NCBI RefSeq assembly: GCF_004022565.1
Contig: NZ_CP022987.1
Coordinates: forward strand, 2,976,001-3,040,000
Origin: Pollutimonas thiosulfatoxidans
GTDB taxonomy: Bacteria; Pseudomonadota; Gammaproteobacteria; Burkholderiales; Burkholderiaceae_B
DNA: 64,000 bases
Direction: 5' to 3'
The notes under the pieces were generated by a model. It searched no databases. It saw only the letters and a program-made list of their open reading frames with translations, and was not told where the DNA came from. Below, piece after piece: positions 24,022-32,042 of the stretch. How positions within the stretch are numbered: position 1 is the stretch's first letter; each line of letters opens with the position of its first letter. The position numbers and the translations under genes were made by a program.

Positions 24022-24711
24022 ATGTCGAACTCGACACCTACACCTGCCGCCTATCGGCTGGGGCTTGTGGGGCGTAAAGTTGGCATGACCCGTATTTTTA
24101 CCGAGGAAGGCGAGTCCATCCCGGTAACCGTACTGGACGTGTCCAACAATCGCATTACCCAAGTAAAGTCGCCAGAAATCGATGGTTATGCAGCTGTGCA
24201 AGTGGCCTATGGCTCCCGCCGCGCTTCCCGCGTGGTCAAGCCGCAAGCCGGGCATTACGCAAAGGCCGGCACCGAAGCCGGTAGCATCCTCAAAGAATTC
24301 CGTCTAGATCCCGCCAAAGCCGCTGAGTTTTCAGCCGGTTCGGTCGTGGCCGTCGAAAGCGTCTTCGAAGCAGGACAAAAGGTTGACGTCACTGGTACGA
24401 CTATTGGTAAAGGCTTTGCCGGCACCATCAAGCGCCACCACTTTGCCGGACAGCGAAACTCCCACGGGAACTCCCTGTCGCACCGTACACCAGGTTCCAC
24501 GGGCATGGCCCAAGATCCAGGCCGCGTGTTTCCGGGCAAGAAAATGGCAGGTCACCTGGGTGACGCTACTCGTACCGTTCAAAACCTCGACATCGTGCGT
24601 GTCGACGCCGAGCGTGGCTTGTTGCTGGTCAAGGGCGCAGTCCCGGGCCACAAGAATGCCGACGTGGTCGTGCGTCCCGCCATCAAGATGTCGGCCAAGA
24701 AAGGAGCCTAA
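24022..24711 (+). CDS. rplC: 50S ribosomal protein L3
   Basis: L3 is an early 50S assembly protein whose loop reaches the peptidyl transferase centre. The product has 229 residues, with a roughly 15-residue N-terminal extension (MSNSTPTPAAYRL) before GLVGRKVGMTRIF, longer than E. coli L3 (209). The signature FAGTIKRHHFAGQRNSHGNS and the methylatable-Gln region PGSTGMAQDPGRVFPGKKMAGH are present. An ATG at 24010 is in frame, but GGAG lies inside that codon stretch and serves the ATG at 24022. It is the first gene of the rplC-rpsQ block. Confidence 0.97.
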   Translation: MSNSTPTPAAYRLGLVGRKVGMTRIFTEEGESIPVTVLDVSNNRITQVKSPEIDGYAAVQVAYGSRRASRVVKPQAGHYAKAGTEAGSILKEFRLDPAKAAEFSAGSVVAVESVFEAGQKVDVTGTTIGKGFAGTIKRHHFAGQRNSHGNSLSHRTPGSTGMAQDPGRVFPGKKMAGHLGDATRTVQNLDIVRVDAERGLLLVKGAVPGHKNADVVVRPAIKMSAKKGA

Positions 24712-24713
24712 TA

Positions 24714-25334
24714 ATGGAACTCAAGCTCCTGAATGACCAGGGTCAATCCGACGCAACGGTTGCCGCACCCGATACCATCTTCGGTCGCGACTTCAACGAA
24801 GCGCTGGTCCACCAGATCGTTGTGGCGTTTCAAGCCAATGCGCGTAGCGGTAATCGTGCCCAGAAAGGTCGCGACACCGTCAAGCACAGCACCAAGAAGC
24901 CTTGGCGCCAAAAAGGTACCGGTCGTGCCCGTTCGGGTATGACGTCCTCGCCCATCTGGCGTGGAGGTGGCCGTGCGTTCCCAAGTTCTCCCGAAGAGAA
25001 TTTCTCGCATAAGGTCAACAAGAAGATGTACCGCGCTGGTCTGCGCGCGATCCTCTCGCAGTTGGCTCGTGAAGACCGCATTGCCGTCGTCGACGCATTC
25101 GTACTGGACGCACCCAAGACCAAGCTGGCAGCCGACAAGCTGAAAAGCATGGGCCTGGAGTCGGTGCTTATCATTACCGACGTGCTCGACGAGAACCTCT
25201 ACCTCGCTACGCGCAACCTGCCGCACGTTGCCGTGGTCGAACCGCGTTATGCCGATCCGCTGTCGTTGATCCACTACAAGAAAGTGCTGATCACCAAGCC
25301 GGCTATCGCTCAACTCGAGGAGATGTTGGGATGA
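24714..25334 (+). CDS. rplD: 50S ribosomal protein L4
   Basis: L4 lines the peptide exit tunnel. In E. coli it also represses the S10 operon by causing termination in its leader; here the S10 gene is on a different transcript, so that circuit may differ. The product has 206 residues with the tunnel-loop motif KPWRQKGTGRARSGMTSSPIWRGGG near residues 62-86. AAGGAG precedes the ATG. The gene overlaps rplW by four bases (ATGA). Confidence 0.98.
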   Translation: MELKLLNDQGQSDATVAAPDTIFGRDFNEALVHQIVVAFQANARSGNRAQKGRDTVKHSTKKPWRQKGTGRARSGMTSSPIWRGGGRAFPSSPEENFSHKVNKKMYRAGLRAILSQLAREDRIAVVDAFVLDAPKTKLAADKLKSMGLESVLIITDVLDENLYLATRNLPHVAVVEPRYADPLSLIHYKKVLITKPAIAQLEEMLG

Positions 25335-25627
25335 ACGCCGAACGTTTATTGCAAGTCATCCTGGCTCCTATCGTGACTGAAAAAGCCACGTTTGTTGCCG
25401 AAAAAAATCAGCAAATCGCTTTCCGCGTCTCTGCAGACGCCACCAAGCCTGAAATCAAAGCTGCTGTCGAACTCCTTTTCAAGGTTGAAGTCGAGTCCGT
25501 GCAGGTTTTGAACCGTAAAGGCAAGGAAAAGCGTTTTGGCCGTTTCATGGGTCGCCGCCGTCACGAGCGCAAAGCATACGTTTCGCTTAAAGACGGCCAG
25601 GAACTCGACTTTACGGAGGTGAACTAA
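25331..25627 (+). CDS. rplW: 50S ribosomal protein L23
   Basis: L23 sits at the tunnel exit and docks trigger factor, the signal recognition particle and SecYEG. The 98-residue protein begins MNAERLLQVILAPIVTEKAT, as usual, and has VEVESVQVLNRKGKEKRFGR in its second half. Its start overlaps the rplD stop, and its stop is directly followed by the rplB ATG. This compact coupling is typical of the S10 block. Confidence 0.98.
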   Translation: MNAERLLQVILAPIVTEKATFVAEKNQQIAFRVSADATKPEIKAAVELLFKVEVESVQVLNRKGKEKRFGRFMGRRRHERKAYVSLKDGQELDFTEVN

Positions 25628-26455
25628 ATGGCTCTCGTAAAAGTCAAGCCAACTTCGCCCGGCCGCCGTGGCATGATCAAGGTGGTAAGCCCTGCTCTGC
25701 ACAAGGGCGAGCCGTTCAAAGCGCTGCTGGAAAAGAAAACACGTGGTTCCGGACGTAACAACAACGGCCACATCACGGTTCGCCATCGTGGCGGCGGTCA
25801 CAAGCAGCATTACCGCTTGGTCGATTTCCGTCGCAACAAGGACGGCATTCCGGCCAAGGTCGAGCGCCTTGAGTACGACCCCAACCGCACGGCTCATATT
25901 GCACTGTTGTGCTATGCCGACGGCGAACGTCGTTACATCATTGCTCCTCGTGGCCTGGAAGTGGGCGCCACCTTGTTGTCGGGCCTGGATGCACCCATCC
26001 GCGCCGGCAACACGCTGCCCATCCGTAATATCCCAGTGGGTTCCACCATTCACTGCATCGAAATGCTTCCGGGCAAGGGTGCACAGATGGCCCGTTCCGC
26101 AGGTGCTTCGGCAGTGCTGATGGCTCGTGAAGGTACTTATGCTCAGGTGCGCTTGCGCTCCGGCGAAGTCCGTCGCGTGCATATCGATTGCCGCGCAACC
26201 ATCGGCGAGGTCGGAAACGAAGAACACAGCTTGCGTCAAATCGGTAAAGCCGGTGCGATGCGCTGGCGTGGTGTGCGTCCTACGGTACGTGGCGTTGCCA
26301 TGAACCCGGTCGATCACCCGCACGGTGGTGGCGAAGGCCGCACTGGTGAAGGTCGTGAGCCGGTCAGTCCATGGGGTACACCTGCCAAGGGCTTCAGAAC
26401 CCGTCGTAACAAGCGCACAGACAATATGATTGTCTCGCGCCGCAAGCGCAAGTAA
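25628..26455 (+). CDS. rplB: 50S ribosomal protein L2
   Basis: L2 is needed for subunit association and peptidyl transferase function. The 275-residue protein shows the C-terminal signature RPTVRGVAMNPVDHPHGGGEGRTGEGR with the conserved histidine of the active-site region. The ATG follows the rplW stop with no gap and has GGAGGT inside the end of rplW. The end KRTDNMIVSRRKRK is typical. Confidence 0.98.
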   Translation: MALVKVKPTSPGRRGMIKVVSPALHKGEPFKALLEKKTRGSGRNNNGHITVRHRGGGHKQHYRLVDFRRNKDGIPAKVERLEYDPNRTAHIALLCYADGERRYIIAPRGLEVGATLLSGLDAPIRAGNTLPIRNIPVGSTIHCIEMLPGKGAQMARSAGASAVLMAREGTYAQVRLRSGEVRRVHIDCRATIGEVGNEEHSLRQIGKAGAMRWRGVRPTVRGVAMNPVDHPHGGGEGRTGEGREPVSPWGTPAKGFRTRRNKRTDNMIVSRRKRK

Positions 26456-26467
26456 GGGGCGAACAAC

Positions 26468-26743
26468 ATGTCACGTTCGATCAAAAAAGGCCCATTCGTC
26501 GACGCGCATCTGATCAAAAAGGTCGATGCGGCCGTCGAAGGCAAAGACAGAAAGCCGATCAAAACCTGGTCGCGCCGTTCCACCATCCTGCCCGAGTTCA
26601 TTGGGCTGACGATTGCTGTGCACAATGGCCGCCAGCACGTTCCCGTTTATATCAACGAGAACATGGTCGGCCACAAGCTCGGCGAGTTCGCACTGACCCG
26701 TACGTTCAAGGGTCATGCTGCGGACAAAAAGTCCAAGAGGTAA
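26468..26743 (+). CDS. rpsS: 30S ribosomal protein S19
   Basis: S19 forms a complex with S13 in the 30S head and contacts the A-site finger. The 91-residue product starts MSRSIKKGPFVDAHLIKKV and contains IKTWSRRSTILPEFIGLTI and HNGRQHVPVYINENMVGHKLGEFALTRTF split across the centre. AAGGGGC precedes the ATG at a normal distance. It sits in the conserved order rplB-rpsS-rplV. Confidence 0.98.
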   Translation: MSRSIKKGPFVDAHLIKKVDAAVEGKDRKPIKTWSRRSTILPEFIGLTIAVHNGRQHVPVYINENMVGHKLGEFALTRTFKGHAADKKSKR

Positions 26744-26746
26744 GTG

Positions 26747-27076
26747 ATGGAAACTACAGCAATTATCCGTGGAGTCCATATTTCGGCCCAGAAAACACGT
26801 CTTGTTGCGGACCTTATCCGCGGCAAGTCGGTTGCCCAGGCGCTGAATATCCTGACATTCACACCCAAGAAGGCCGCGGGCATACTCAAGAAAGCTCTTG
26901 AGTCCGCGATCGCCAACGCCGAGCACAACGACGGCGCCGATATCGACGAACTCAAAGTCACGACTATCTATGTCGACAAGGGCGAATCGATGAAGCGTTT
27001 CTCCGCACGTGCGAAGGGCCGCGGTAACCGTATCGAGAAGCAGACTTGCCACATTGTGGTCAAAGTCGGCGCGTAA
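26747..27076 (+). CDS. rplV: 50S ribosomal protein L22
   Basis: L22 spans the 50S subunit and narrows the exit tunnel with its beta-hairpin. The product has 109 residues (METTAIIRGVHISAQKTRLVADLIRGK). The ATG at 26747 was chosen over the in-frame GTG at 26744 because GAGG at 26737-26740 is better spaced for it. The hairpin region DELKVTTIYVDKGESMKRFSARAKGRGNRI is normal, with no obvious macrolide-resistance change. Confidence 0.96.
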   Translation: METTAIIRGVHISAQKTRLVADLIRGKSVAQALNILTFTPKKAAGILKKALESAIANAEHNDGADIDELKVTTIYVDKGESMKRFSARAKGRGNRIEKQTCHIVVKVGA

Positions 27077-27085
27077 GGAGTCACA

Positions 27086-27934
27086 ATGGGACAGAAAATA
27101 CACCCGATTGGGTTCCGCCTCGCGGTCACACGCAACTGGACTTCGCGCTGGTACGCAGACGACAAAGCGTTCGGTGGCATGCTGGCCGAAGACATTCGTG
27201 TACGCGAATACCTGAAGAAGAAGCTGAAAAGCGCTTCGGTAGGCCGCGTCATCATCGAACGTCCGGCTAAAAATGCCCGCATCACGGTTTACTCGGCTCG
27301 TCCGGGCGTCGTGATCGGCAAGCGCGGCGAAGACATCGAGAACCTCAAGGCTGATCTTCAGCGCTTGATGGGCGTGCCCGTGCACGTCAATATCGAAGAA
27401 ATCCGCAAGCCCGAAACCGATGCACAGCTTATTGCCGACTCGATCGCGCAGCAGCTGGAAAAGCGCATTATGTTCCGCCGTGCCATGAAGCGCGCCATGC
27501 AAAACGCCATGCGTCTGGGTGCCCAAGGCATCAAGATCATGAGCGCCGGCCGCTTGAACGGTATTGAGATCGCTCGCACCGAGTGGTATCGCGAAGGTCG
27601 CGTGCCGCTACATACCTTGCGTGCCAATATCGACTACGGTACGTCCGAAGCGCAGACCACCTACGGCATCATCGGTATCAAAGTATGGGTCTACAAGGGC
27701 GACATGCTGCCTAACGGCGAAATGCCCCCCGAGACCGCCGCTCCTCGCGATGAAGAGCGTCGTCCTCGCCGTGCACCTCGTGGCGACCGTCCTGACAGCC
27801 GTCGTCCTGCTGGTGGCCCGGGCCGTGGTCGTAGTGCCCCTCGCAAAGACGCTGCGCCAGCCGCGCAAGTTGCCGCCGCCGATGCGCCCGCCGCGCCGGC
27901 TCCGGCTGCCGCGCCTGCGCCTGAAGGAGAATAA
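27086..27934 (+). CDS. rpsC: 30S ribosomal protein S3 with long C-terminal tail
   Basis: S3 lines the mRNA entry tunnel and contributes helicase activity. The 282-residue protein contains the KH domain (ARITVYSARPGVVIGKRGEDI, about residues 58-78) and the C-terminal core TSEAQTTYGIIGIKVWVYKGD. About 65 further residues rich in Arg, Pro and Ala extend beyond the point where E. coli S3 ends (233 residues). The extension has clear ribosomal codon use and ends APAPEGE. An AAGGAG Shine-Dalgarno precedes the ATG. Confidence 0.98.
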   Translation: MGQKIHPIGFRLAVTRNWTSRWYADDKAFGGMLAEDIRVREYLKKKLKSASVGRVIIERPAKNARITVYSARPGVVIGKRGEDIENLKADLQRLMGVPVHVNIEEIRKPETDAQLIADSIAQQLEKRIMFRRAMKRAMQNAMRLGAQGIKIMSAGRLNGIEIARTEWYREGRVPLHTLRANIDYGTSEAQTTYGIIGIKVWVYKGDMLPNGEMPPETAAPRDEERRPRRAPRGDRPDSRRPAGGPGRGRSAPRKDAAPAAQVAAADAPAAPAPAAAPAPEGE

Positions 27935-27937
27935 AAC

Positions 27938-28354
27938 ATGCTGCAACCGTCACGCAGAAAATACCGCAAAGAGCAAAAGGGCCGCAATACCGGCCTGGCT
28001 ACTCGCGGTGCGCAGGTCTCGTTTGGCGAGTTCGGTTTGAAGGCCACAGGTCGTGGCCGCCTTACCGCACGCCAAATCGAAGCTGCTCGTCGTGCGATCA
28101 ACCGTCACATCAAACGTGGCGGCCGTATCTGGATCCGTATCTTCCCCGATAAGCCGATTTCGCAGAAGCCTGCCGAAGTCCGGATGGGTAACGGTAAAGG
28201 TAATCCGGAATACTGGGTCGCAGAAATTCAACCCGGCAAGGTGCTCTACGAAATGGAAGGTGTCAGCGAAGAACTGGCACGTGAAGCTTTCCGCCTGGCC
28301 GCCGCTAAGTTGCCAATCTCGACGACATTCGTGTCGCGTCACATTGGTGCTTAA
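27938..28354 (+). CDS. rplP: 50S ribosomal protein L16
   Basis: L16 stabilises the A-site tRNA and is a late 50S assembly protein. The 138-residue product starts MLQPSRRKYRKEQKGRNTG and holds FGEFGLKATGRGRLTARQIEAARRA, with the arginine that is hydroxylated in some bacteria in the KPAEVRMGNGKGNPEYW region. GAAGGAG lies before the ATG, three bases after rpsC. The order rpsC-rplP-rpmC-rpsQ is canonical. Confidence 0.98.
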   Translation: MLQPSRRKYRKEQKGRNTGLATRGAQVSFGEFGLKATGRGRLTARQIEAARRAINRHIKRGGRIWIRIFPDKPISQKPAEVRMGNGKGNPEYWVAEIQPGKVLYEMEGVSEELAREAFRLAAAKLPISTTFVSRHIGA

Positions 28355-28363
28355 GGAGACCTC

Positions 28364-28555
28364 ATGAAAGCCAGCGAACTCCGTTCCAAAGATGCCACCG
28401 AGCTAAGCAAAGAGCTCGAGAGCCTGCTGAAGGCACAATTTAACCTGCGTATGCAGCGTGCCACTCAGCAGCTTTCCAATACCAGTCAAATTGGTAAGGT
28501 CCGCCGCGATATCGCGCGTGTACGTACCATCATGACTGAGACCGCAGGAAAGTAA
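28364..28555 (+). CDS. rpmC: 50S ribosomal protein L29
   Basis: L29 lies near the tunnel exit beside L23. The 63-residue length equals that of E. coli. The sequence MKASELRSKDATELSKELE and the motif FNLRMQRATQQLSNTSQIGKVRRDIAR identify it. AAGGAG precedes the ATG, and a single base separates its stop from rpsQ. Confidence 0.98.
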   Translation: MKASELRSKDATELSKELESLLKAQFNLRMQRATQQLSNTSQIGKVRRDIARVRTIMTETAGK

Positions 28556-28556
28556 A

Positions 28557-28838
28557 ATGAGCGAAACTCAAAACACCCAGCCCGCAAAACGCCAACGTAC
28601 CCTCATTGGCCAAGTCGTGAGCAACAAGATGGACAAGACCGTTGTCGTTCGCATCGAACGTCGCGTCAAGCACCCCATCTTTGGCAAGATCATCGTGCGC
28701 TCCAACAAGTACAAGGCACATGATGAAACCAACCAGTACAACGAAGGCGACACTGTCGAAATCGCAGAAGGTCGCCCGATCTCCCGCGACAAGTCGTGGA
28801 CAGTTGTGCGTTTGCTCGAAGCTGCGCGCGTTATTTAA
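28557..28838 (+). CDS. rpsQ: 30S ribosomal protein S17
   Basis: S17 is a primary 16S rRNA-binding protein with an OB fold. The 93-residue product carries an N-terminal extension (MSETQNTQPAKRQRT) before LIGQVVSNKMDKTVVVRIERRVKHPIFGK. It is normally followed immediately by rplN; here two hairpins, the second a terminator, follow, and rplN lies about 8.2 kb away behind a leftward fatty-acid operon. Confidence 0.98.
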   Translation: MSETQNTQPAKRQRTLIGQVVSNKMDKTVVVRIERRVKHPIFGKIIVRSNKYKAHDETNQYNEGDTVEIAEGRPISRDKSWTVVRLLEAARVI

Positions 28839-28849
28839 GCAGTAGGCCA

Positions 28850-28869
28850 GCCCGGTGTCAGCACCGGGC
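28850..28869 (+). repeat. Hairpin after rpsQ
   Basis: GCCCGGTG (28850-28857) pairs with CACCGGGC (28862-28869) around a short loop, 12 bases after the rpsQ stop. There is no T-run; it may act together with the terminator just downstream or protect the mRNA 3' end. Confidence 0.5.
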
Positions 28870-28878
28870 CAGTCAGCA

Positions 28879-28910
28879 AGCCCCGGGAGTTCTCTTCCGG
28901 GGCTTTTTCC
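28879..28910 (+). terminator. Intrinsic terminator of the rplC-rpsQ operon
   Basis: AGCCCCGG (28879-28886) and CCGGGGCT (28897-28904) form an 8-bp stem with a ten-base loop, followed by TTTT and a second T-run. It ends the rplC-rpsQ transcript just before the convergent acyl-CoA ligase gene. Confidence 0.8.
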
Positions 28911-28918
28911 TTTTTGGC

Positions 28919-30595
28919 TTACGGCTGTTGCTTGCCTTCGTCCTTAAGCGCGCGTCGCAGTATCTTGCCGACGTTGCTGCGCGGCAATTCCTTACGGAAC
29001 TCGACGTACTTGGGGGCCTTGTAGCCGGTGAGCTTCTGGCGGCAGAACGCGATGAGCTCTTCTTCCGTGACGCGCTCGTTCTTGCGTATGACAAATAGCT
29101 TGACGACCTCGCCCGAGTGTTCGTCCGGTACCCCGATGGCCGCAGCATCGCGCACGTCTTCGTGTTCCATGGCCACCGCCTCGACCTCGTTGGGGTAGAC
29201 GTTAAAGCCGGACACCAGGATCATGTCTTTCTTGCGATCAAGGATAAACACATAGCCTTGCTCGTTGACGTAGCCAATGTCGCCGCTAAGCAGGAAGCCG
29301 TCGGCGCTGAAAGCCTTGGCTGTTTCGTCCGGCCGGTTCCAGTAACCCGGCGTGACCTGAGGACCGCGGATGCATATCTCGCCGCTTTTGCCTTGTGGAA
29401 CATCGCGGCCCTCGTGGTCTCGAATGGCGATCTCCGTGGACGATACCGGCAGGCCGATTGAACCGTTGAACTCGGTTTTGTCCAACGGATTGATCGTGAC
29501 AGCCGGAGATGTCTCGGTCAGCCCGTAGGCCTGTGCAATAGGCTTGCCCGTCACCTTGAGCCAGCGCTGTGCAATGACTTCCTGAACCGCCATTCCGCCC
29601 CCCAAGGCGAGCTTTAAACCGCTGAAGTCCAGCTTGGCGAAGTCGGGATGATTAAGCATGGCATTGAACAAGGTGTTGACGCCGGTGATCGCGGTAAATC
29701 GGTGCTGCTTCATGCTTTTAATGACAGCCGGGATGTCGCGGGCATTGACGATAAGAAGGTTGCTCGCTCCCAGCTTGAGAAAGGTCAGGCAGTTGGCTGT
29801 GAGAGCGAAGATATGATAAAGCGGCAAGGCAGTGACAATGCACTCGCTATTACCCAGGTGGGGCTTTACCCAGGCATGCGCCTGGCACACGTTGGACACC
29901 ATATTGCCGTGCGTCAGCATGGCGCCTTTGGGCACGCCGGTGGTGCCGCCGGTGTACTGCAGCAGCGCGAGATCATCATGGGTCAGCGACGGGCGGGTAT
30001 AAGGCAATTTGCGGCCACGCGCCAGCACCTGCTGAAGAGGCAGCTTGCCTGGCAATGCATAGGCGGGAACCAGTTTCTTGACGTGTCTCACGACCAGGTT
30101 GGTAAGGGCACCCTTCAGGCTGCCCAGCATGTCTCCCAACGACGTGACGACGATGGTCTTGATGGCGACGCGCGGCAAGACTTCTTGCAATGTGTGGGCA
30201 AAGTTCTCGGCAATGACGATGACTTCAGCGCCCGAGTCCGATAACTGATGCTCGAGTTCGGTTGCGGTGTACAGCGGATTGGTGTTGACGGCAACAGCGC
30301 CCGCGCGCAATACGCCAAACAGGCAAACCGGATACTGCAGCAGATTTGGCATCATCAGGGCGACCCGATCGCCTTTCTTTACGCCGATGGATAGCAGCCA
30401 GGCCGCAAAGTGTCGCGAGCGTTCATCAAGCTGGGCGAAGGTCATGGTGACGCCCATGCTGATGTAAGCGACATCCTTGGCGTAATTGCGGCAGCTGTCC
30501 TCGAAGATGCCCACCAAAGAGTCGTATGTGGCCGCTTGCTCAGTGATGTCTGCCGGTATGCCGGGTGGATAGTGGTCCAGCCAAATGGGTTCCAT
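28919..30595 (-). CDS. fadD: Long-chain fatty acid--CoA ligase
   Basis: FadD-type ligases activate fatty acids to acyl-CoA at the inner membrane with ATP. The 558-residue protein shows the AMP-binding P-loop YTGGTTGVPKG (214-224), YGLTETSP, the hinge DRKKDMILVSGFNVYPNEVE and the C-terminal lysine region SNVGKILRR, all typical of FadD. It is the last gene of a five-gene minus-strand operon behind a FadL-like porin. Its Shine-Dalgarno GAGGGG lies inside an inverted repeat with the fadL-like 3' end, so its translation may be structurally controlled. Confidence 0.93.
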   Translation of the reverse strand: MEPIWLDHYPPGIPADITEQAATYDSLVGIFEDSCRNYAKDVAYISMGVTMTFAQLDERSRHFAAWLLSIGVKKGDRVALMMPNLLQYPVCLFGVLRAGAVAVNTNPLYTATELEHQLSDSGAEVIVIAENFAHTLQEVLPRVAIKTIVVTSLGDMLGSLKGALTNLVVRHVKKLVPAYALPGKLPLQQVLARGRKLPYTRPSLTHDDLALLQYTGGTTGVPKGAMLTHGNMVSNVCQAHAWVKPHLGNSECIVTALPLYHIFALTANCLTFLKLGASNLLIVNARDIPAVIKSMKQHRFTAITGVNTLFNAMLNHPDFAKLDFSGLKLALGGGMAVQEVIAQRWLKVTGKPIAQAYGLTETSPAVTINPLDKTEFNGSIGLPVSSTEIAIRDHEGRDVPQGKSGEICIRGPQVTPGYWNRPDETAKAFSADGFLLSGDIGYVNEQGYVFILDRKKDMILVSGFNVYPNEVEAVAMEHEDVRDAAAIGVPDEHSGEVVKLFVIRKNERVTEEELIAFCRQKLTGYKAPKYVEFRKELPRSNVGKILRRALKDEGKQQP

Positions 30596-30666
30596 GTGTC
30601 ATCCCCTCGAGTTATCTTGTTATTGATTCTACGTTGAACCGGCGCGACATACCGAGGGGACACACA
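30595..30666 (-). promoter_or_regulatory. Inverted repeat covering the fadD ribosome-binding site
   Basis: On the minus-strand mRNA the segment just after the fadL-like stop (30653-30666) is complementary to 30595-30609, which contains the fadD Shine-Dalgarno and abuts its ATG. The pairing is CGAGGGGA/TCCCCTCG (8 bp) plus ACACA/TGTGT with one bulge, around a loop of about 43 bases. Such pairing would hide the ribosome-binding site. Confidence 0.55.
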
Positions 30667-30668
30667 AA

Positions 30669-31985
30669 TTAGAACCGATGCGACACCTGTACGCCGATCA
30701 GGTTGGCATTGGATTTATAGTCGCCCCGTACGACGCCCTTGGAAGGATCTGTGTCATTGTCGATGCTGGTGCTTTTTACAAAGAGATGTGCGTATCCGAC
30801 ATCGAGTGTCGTCCTTTCGTTGATATTGTACTGAGCGCCTACCGAGACCCAATAGCGATTGCTATCCGGCAGAGAGGTCGGCCGATACCGGGCGCTGTCC
30901 ACGGGGGATTGATCCCATGCCAGGCCACCTTTCAAGGTCCATCTTGGGGTCGCCTTGTAGTTGGCGCCTAGGGCGAGGCGCCAGGTGTCACGGAAGCGCA
31001 GATCAAGATCGTCGCTGAAGCGCGGGTCGCCGTTGTCGATCTCGAGCGATTTGATGCTGCTCCAGCCCGTCCACGAGACGTCAGCCAAGATTTGCCAGCG
31101 GCTGTTCAGATCGTGGGCCACGCTAAGCACAGCGGTGTCCGGAAGCTCGACCGACGTGCTGGCATTGAAACGGGTGGGAATCGGCACAGGGCTTGCGTTC
31201 CTGATGGTCGTGTGCCCGCTCGCGTTGATTTTCATCTTCGAACGGTACGAGAAACCGATCCGGGTGCTGGGCGTGGCTTCGAACAGCACCCCCAAGTTCC
31301 ATCCCCAGGCGTCGCCGTCCATCTTCACTTTCGCTTCCAGATCGGGAGACCCAGCAACGATGGGTGCGGCAGGGTTGGCGATGCCACCGGGCAGGAACGT
31401 TATGAGGCCTGCAGCCGGACTATTGCGCCGATAATCGGCATCCAGGCGCATCCAGTTCAAGCCGGCGCCTACGGAGAGCCGCTCATTGACCTTGTAGGCA
31501 AGCGACGGATTGATATTGATGCTTTCAATGCTGAACTTCTTGGAATGGTAGCGGCCTATCCAGTCGCCGTCGTACTCCGTCATTAGCCCGAATGGCGCGC
31601 CTATGCCGACCCCGGCGTACCAGTCGGGGCTAAGTTGCCAAGACAGATAGGCGTTGGGCACCAGGCCCCACGAGCCCGCATCACCGCCATTGTTCGAGCC
31701 CAAGGGCAGTCCGCCTGGCCCGGTGCTGCCGGTATTGCTGAACTTGAACGATGGACGCACCGCTGTGGCGCCCGCCGAAACATTGACGCCGGGCAAGCGC
31801 GTCATGCCCGCCGGGTTGAAGAAAATCGTACTGGCATTCTCGGCAATCGCCGCAGAGCCCGCGTAGGCATTGCCAATGCCGCTGGCGTTTTGTTCCAGCA
31901 ACTGGAAGCCCGCCCCATAAGCGCCGCCGGCGCCCAGTCCAAGCACGAGGACCGAAATAATGCGTAAGGAACTTGCTGATTTCAT
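30669..31985 (-). CDS. FadL-family outer-membrane fatty acid/hydrocarbon transporter
   Basis: FadL-family beta-barrels carry hydrophobic substrates across the outer membrane. The 438-residue protein has a signal peptide (about 1-24). The mature N-terminus AGFQLLEQNASGIGNAYAG and the conserved FFNPAGMTRLPG, part of the hatch domain, follow. The last residue is phenylalanine (QVSHRF), the usual barrel-insertion signal. A GGAGGT Shine-Dalgarno lies six bases before the ATG. Lying between a beta-oxidation multienzyme gene and fadD, it probably imports fatty acids, though aromatic hydrocarbons are possible for this family. Confidence 0.9.
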   Translation of the reverse strand: MKSASSLRIISVLVLGLGAGGAYGAGFQLLEQNASGIGNAYAGSAAIAENASTIFFNPAGMTRLPGVNVSAGATAVRPSFKFSNTGSTGPGGLPLGSNNGGDAGSWGLVPNAYLSWQLSPDWYAGVGIGAPFGLMTEYDGDWIGRYHSKKFSIESININPSLAYKVNERLSVGAGLNWMRLDADYRRNSPAAGLITFLPGGIANPAAPIVAGSPDLEAKVKMDGDAWGWNLGVLFEATPSTRIGFSYRSKMKINASGHTTIRNASPVPIPTRFNASTSVELPDTAVLSVAHDLNSRWQILADVSWTGWSSIKSLEIDNGDPRFSDDLDLRFRDTWRLALGANYKATPRWTLKGGLAWDQSPVDSARYRPTSLPDSNRYWVSVGAQYNINERTTLDVGYAHLFVKSTSIDNDTDPSKGVVRGDYKSNANLIGVQVSHRF

Positions 31986-32042
31986 TTGCCACCTCCGGGA
32001 TCCTCCTTCCCCGCCGAGGCAGCCAGCAGATACTGTGCCGGA

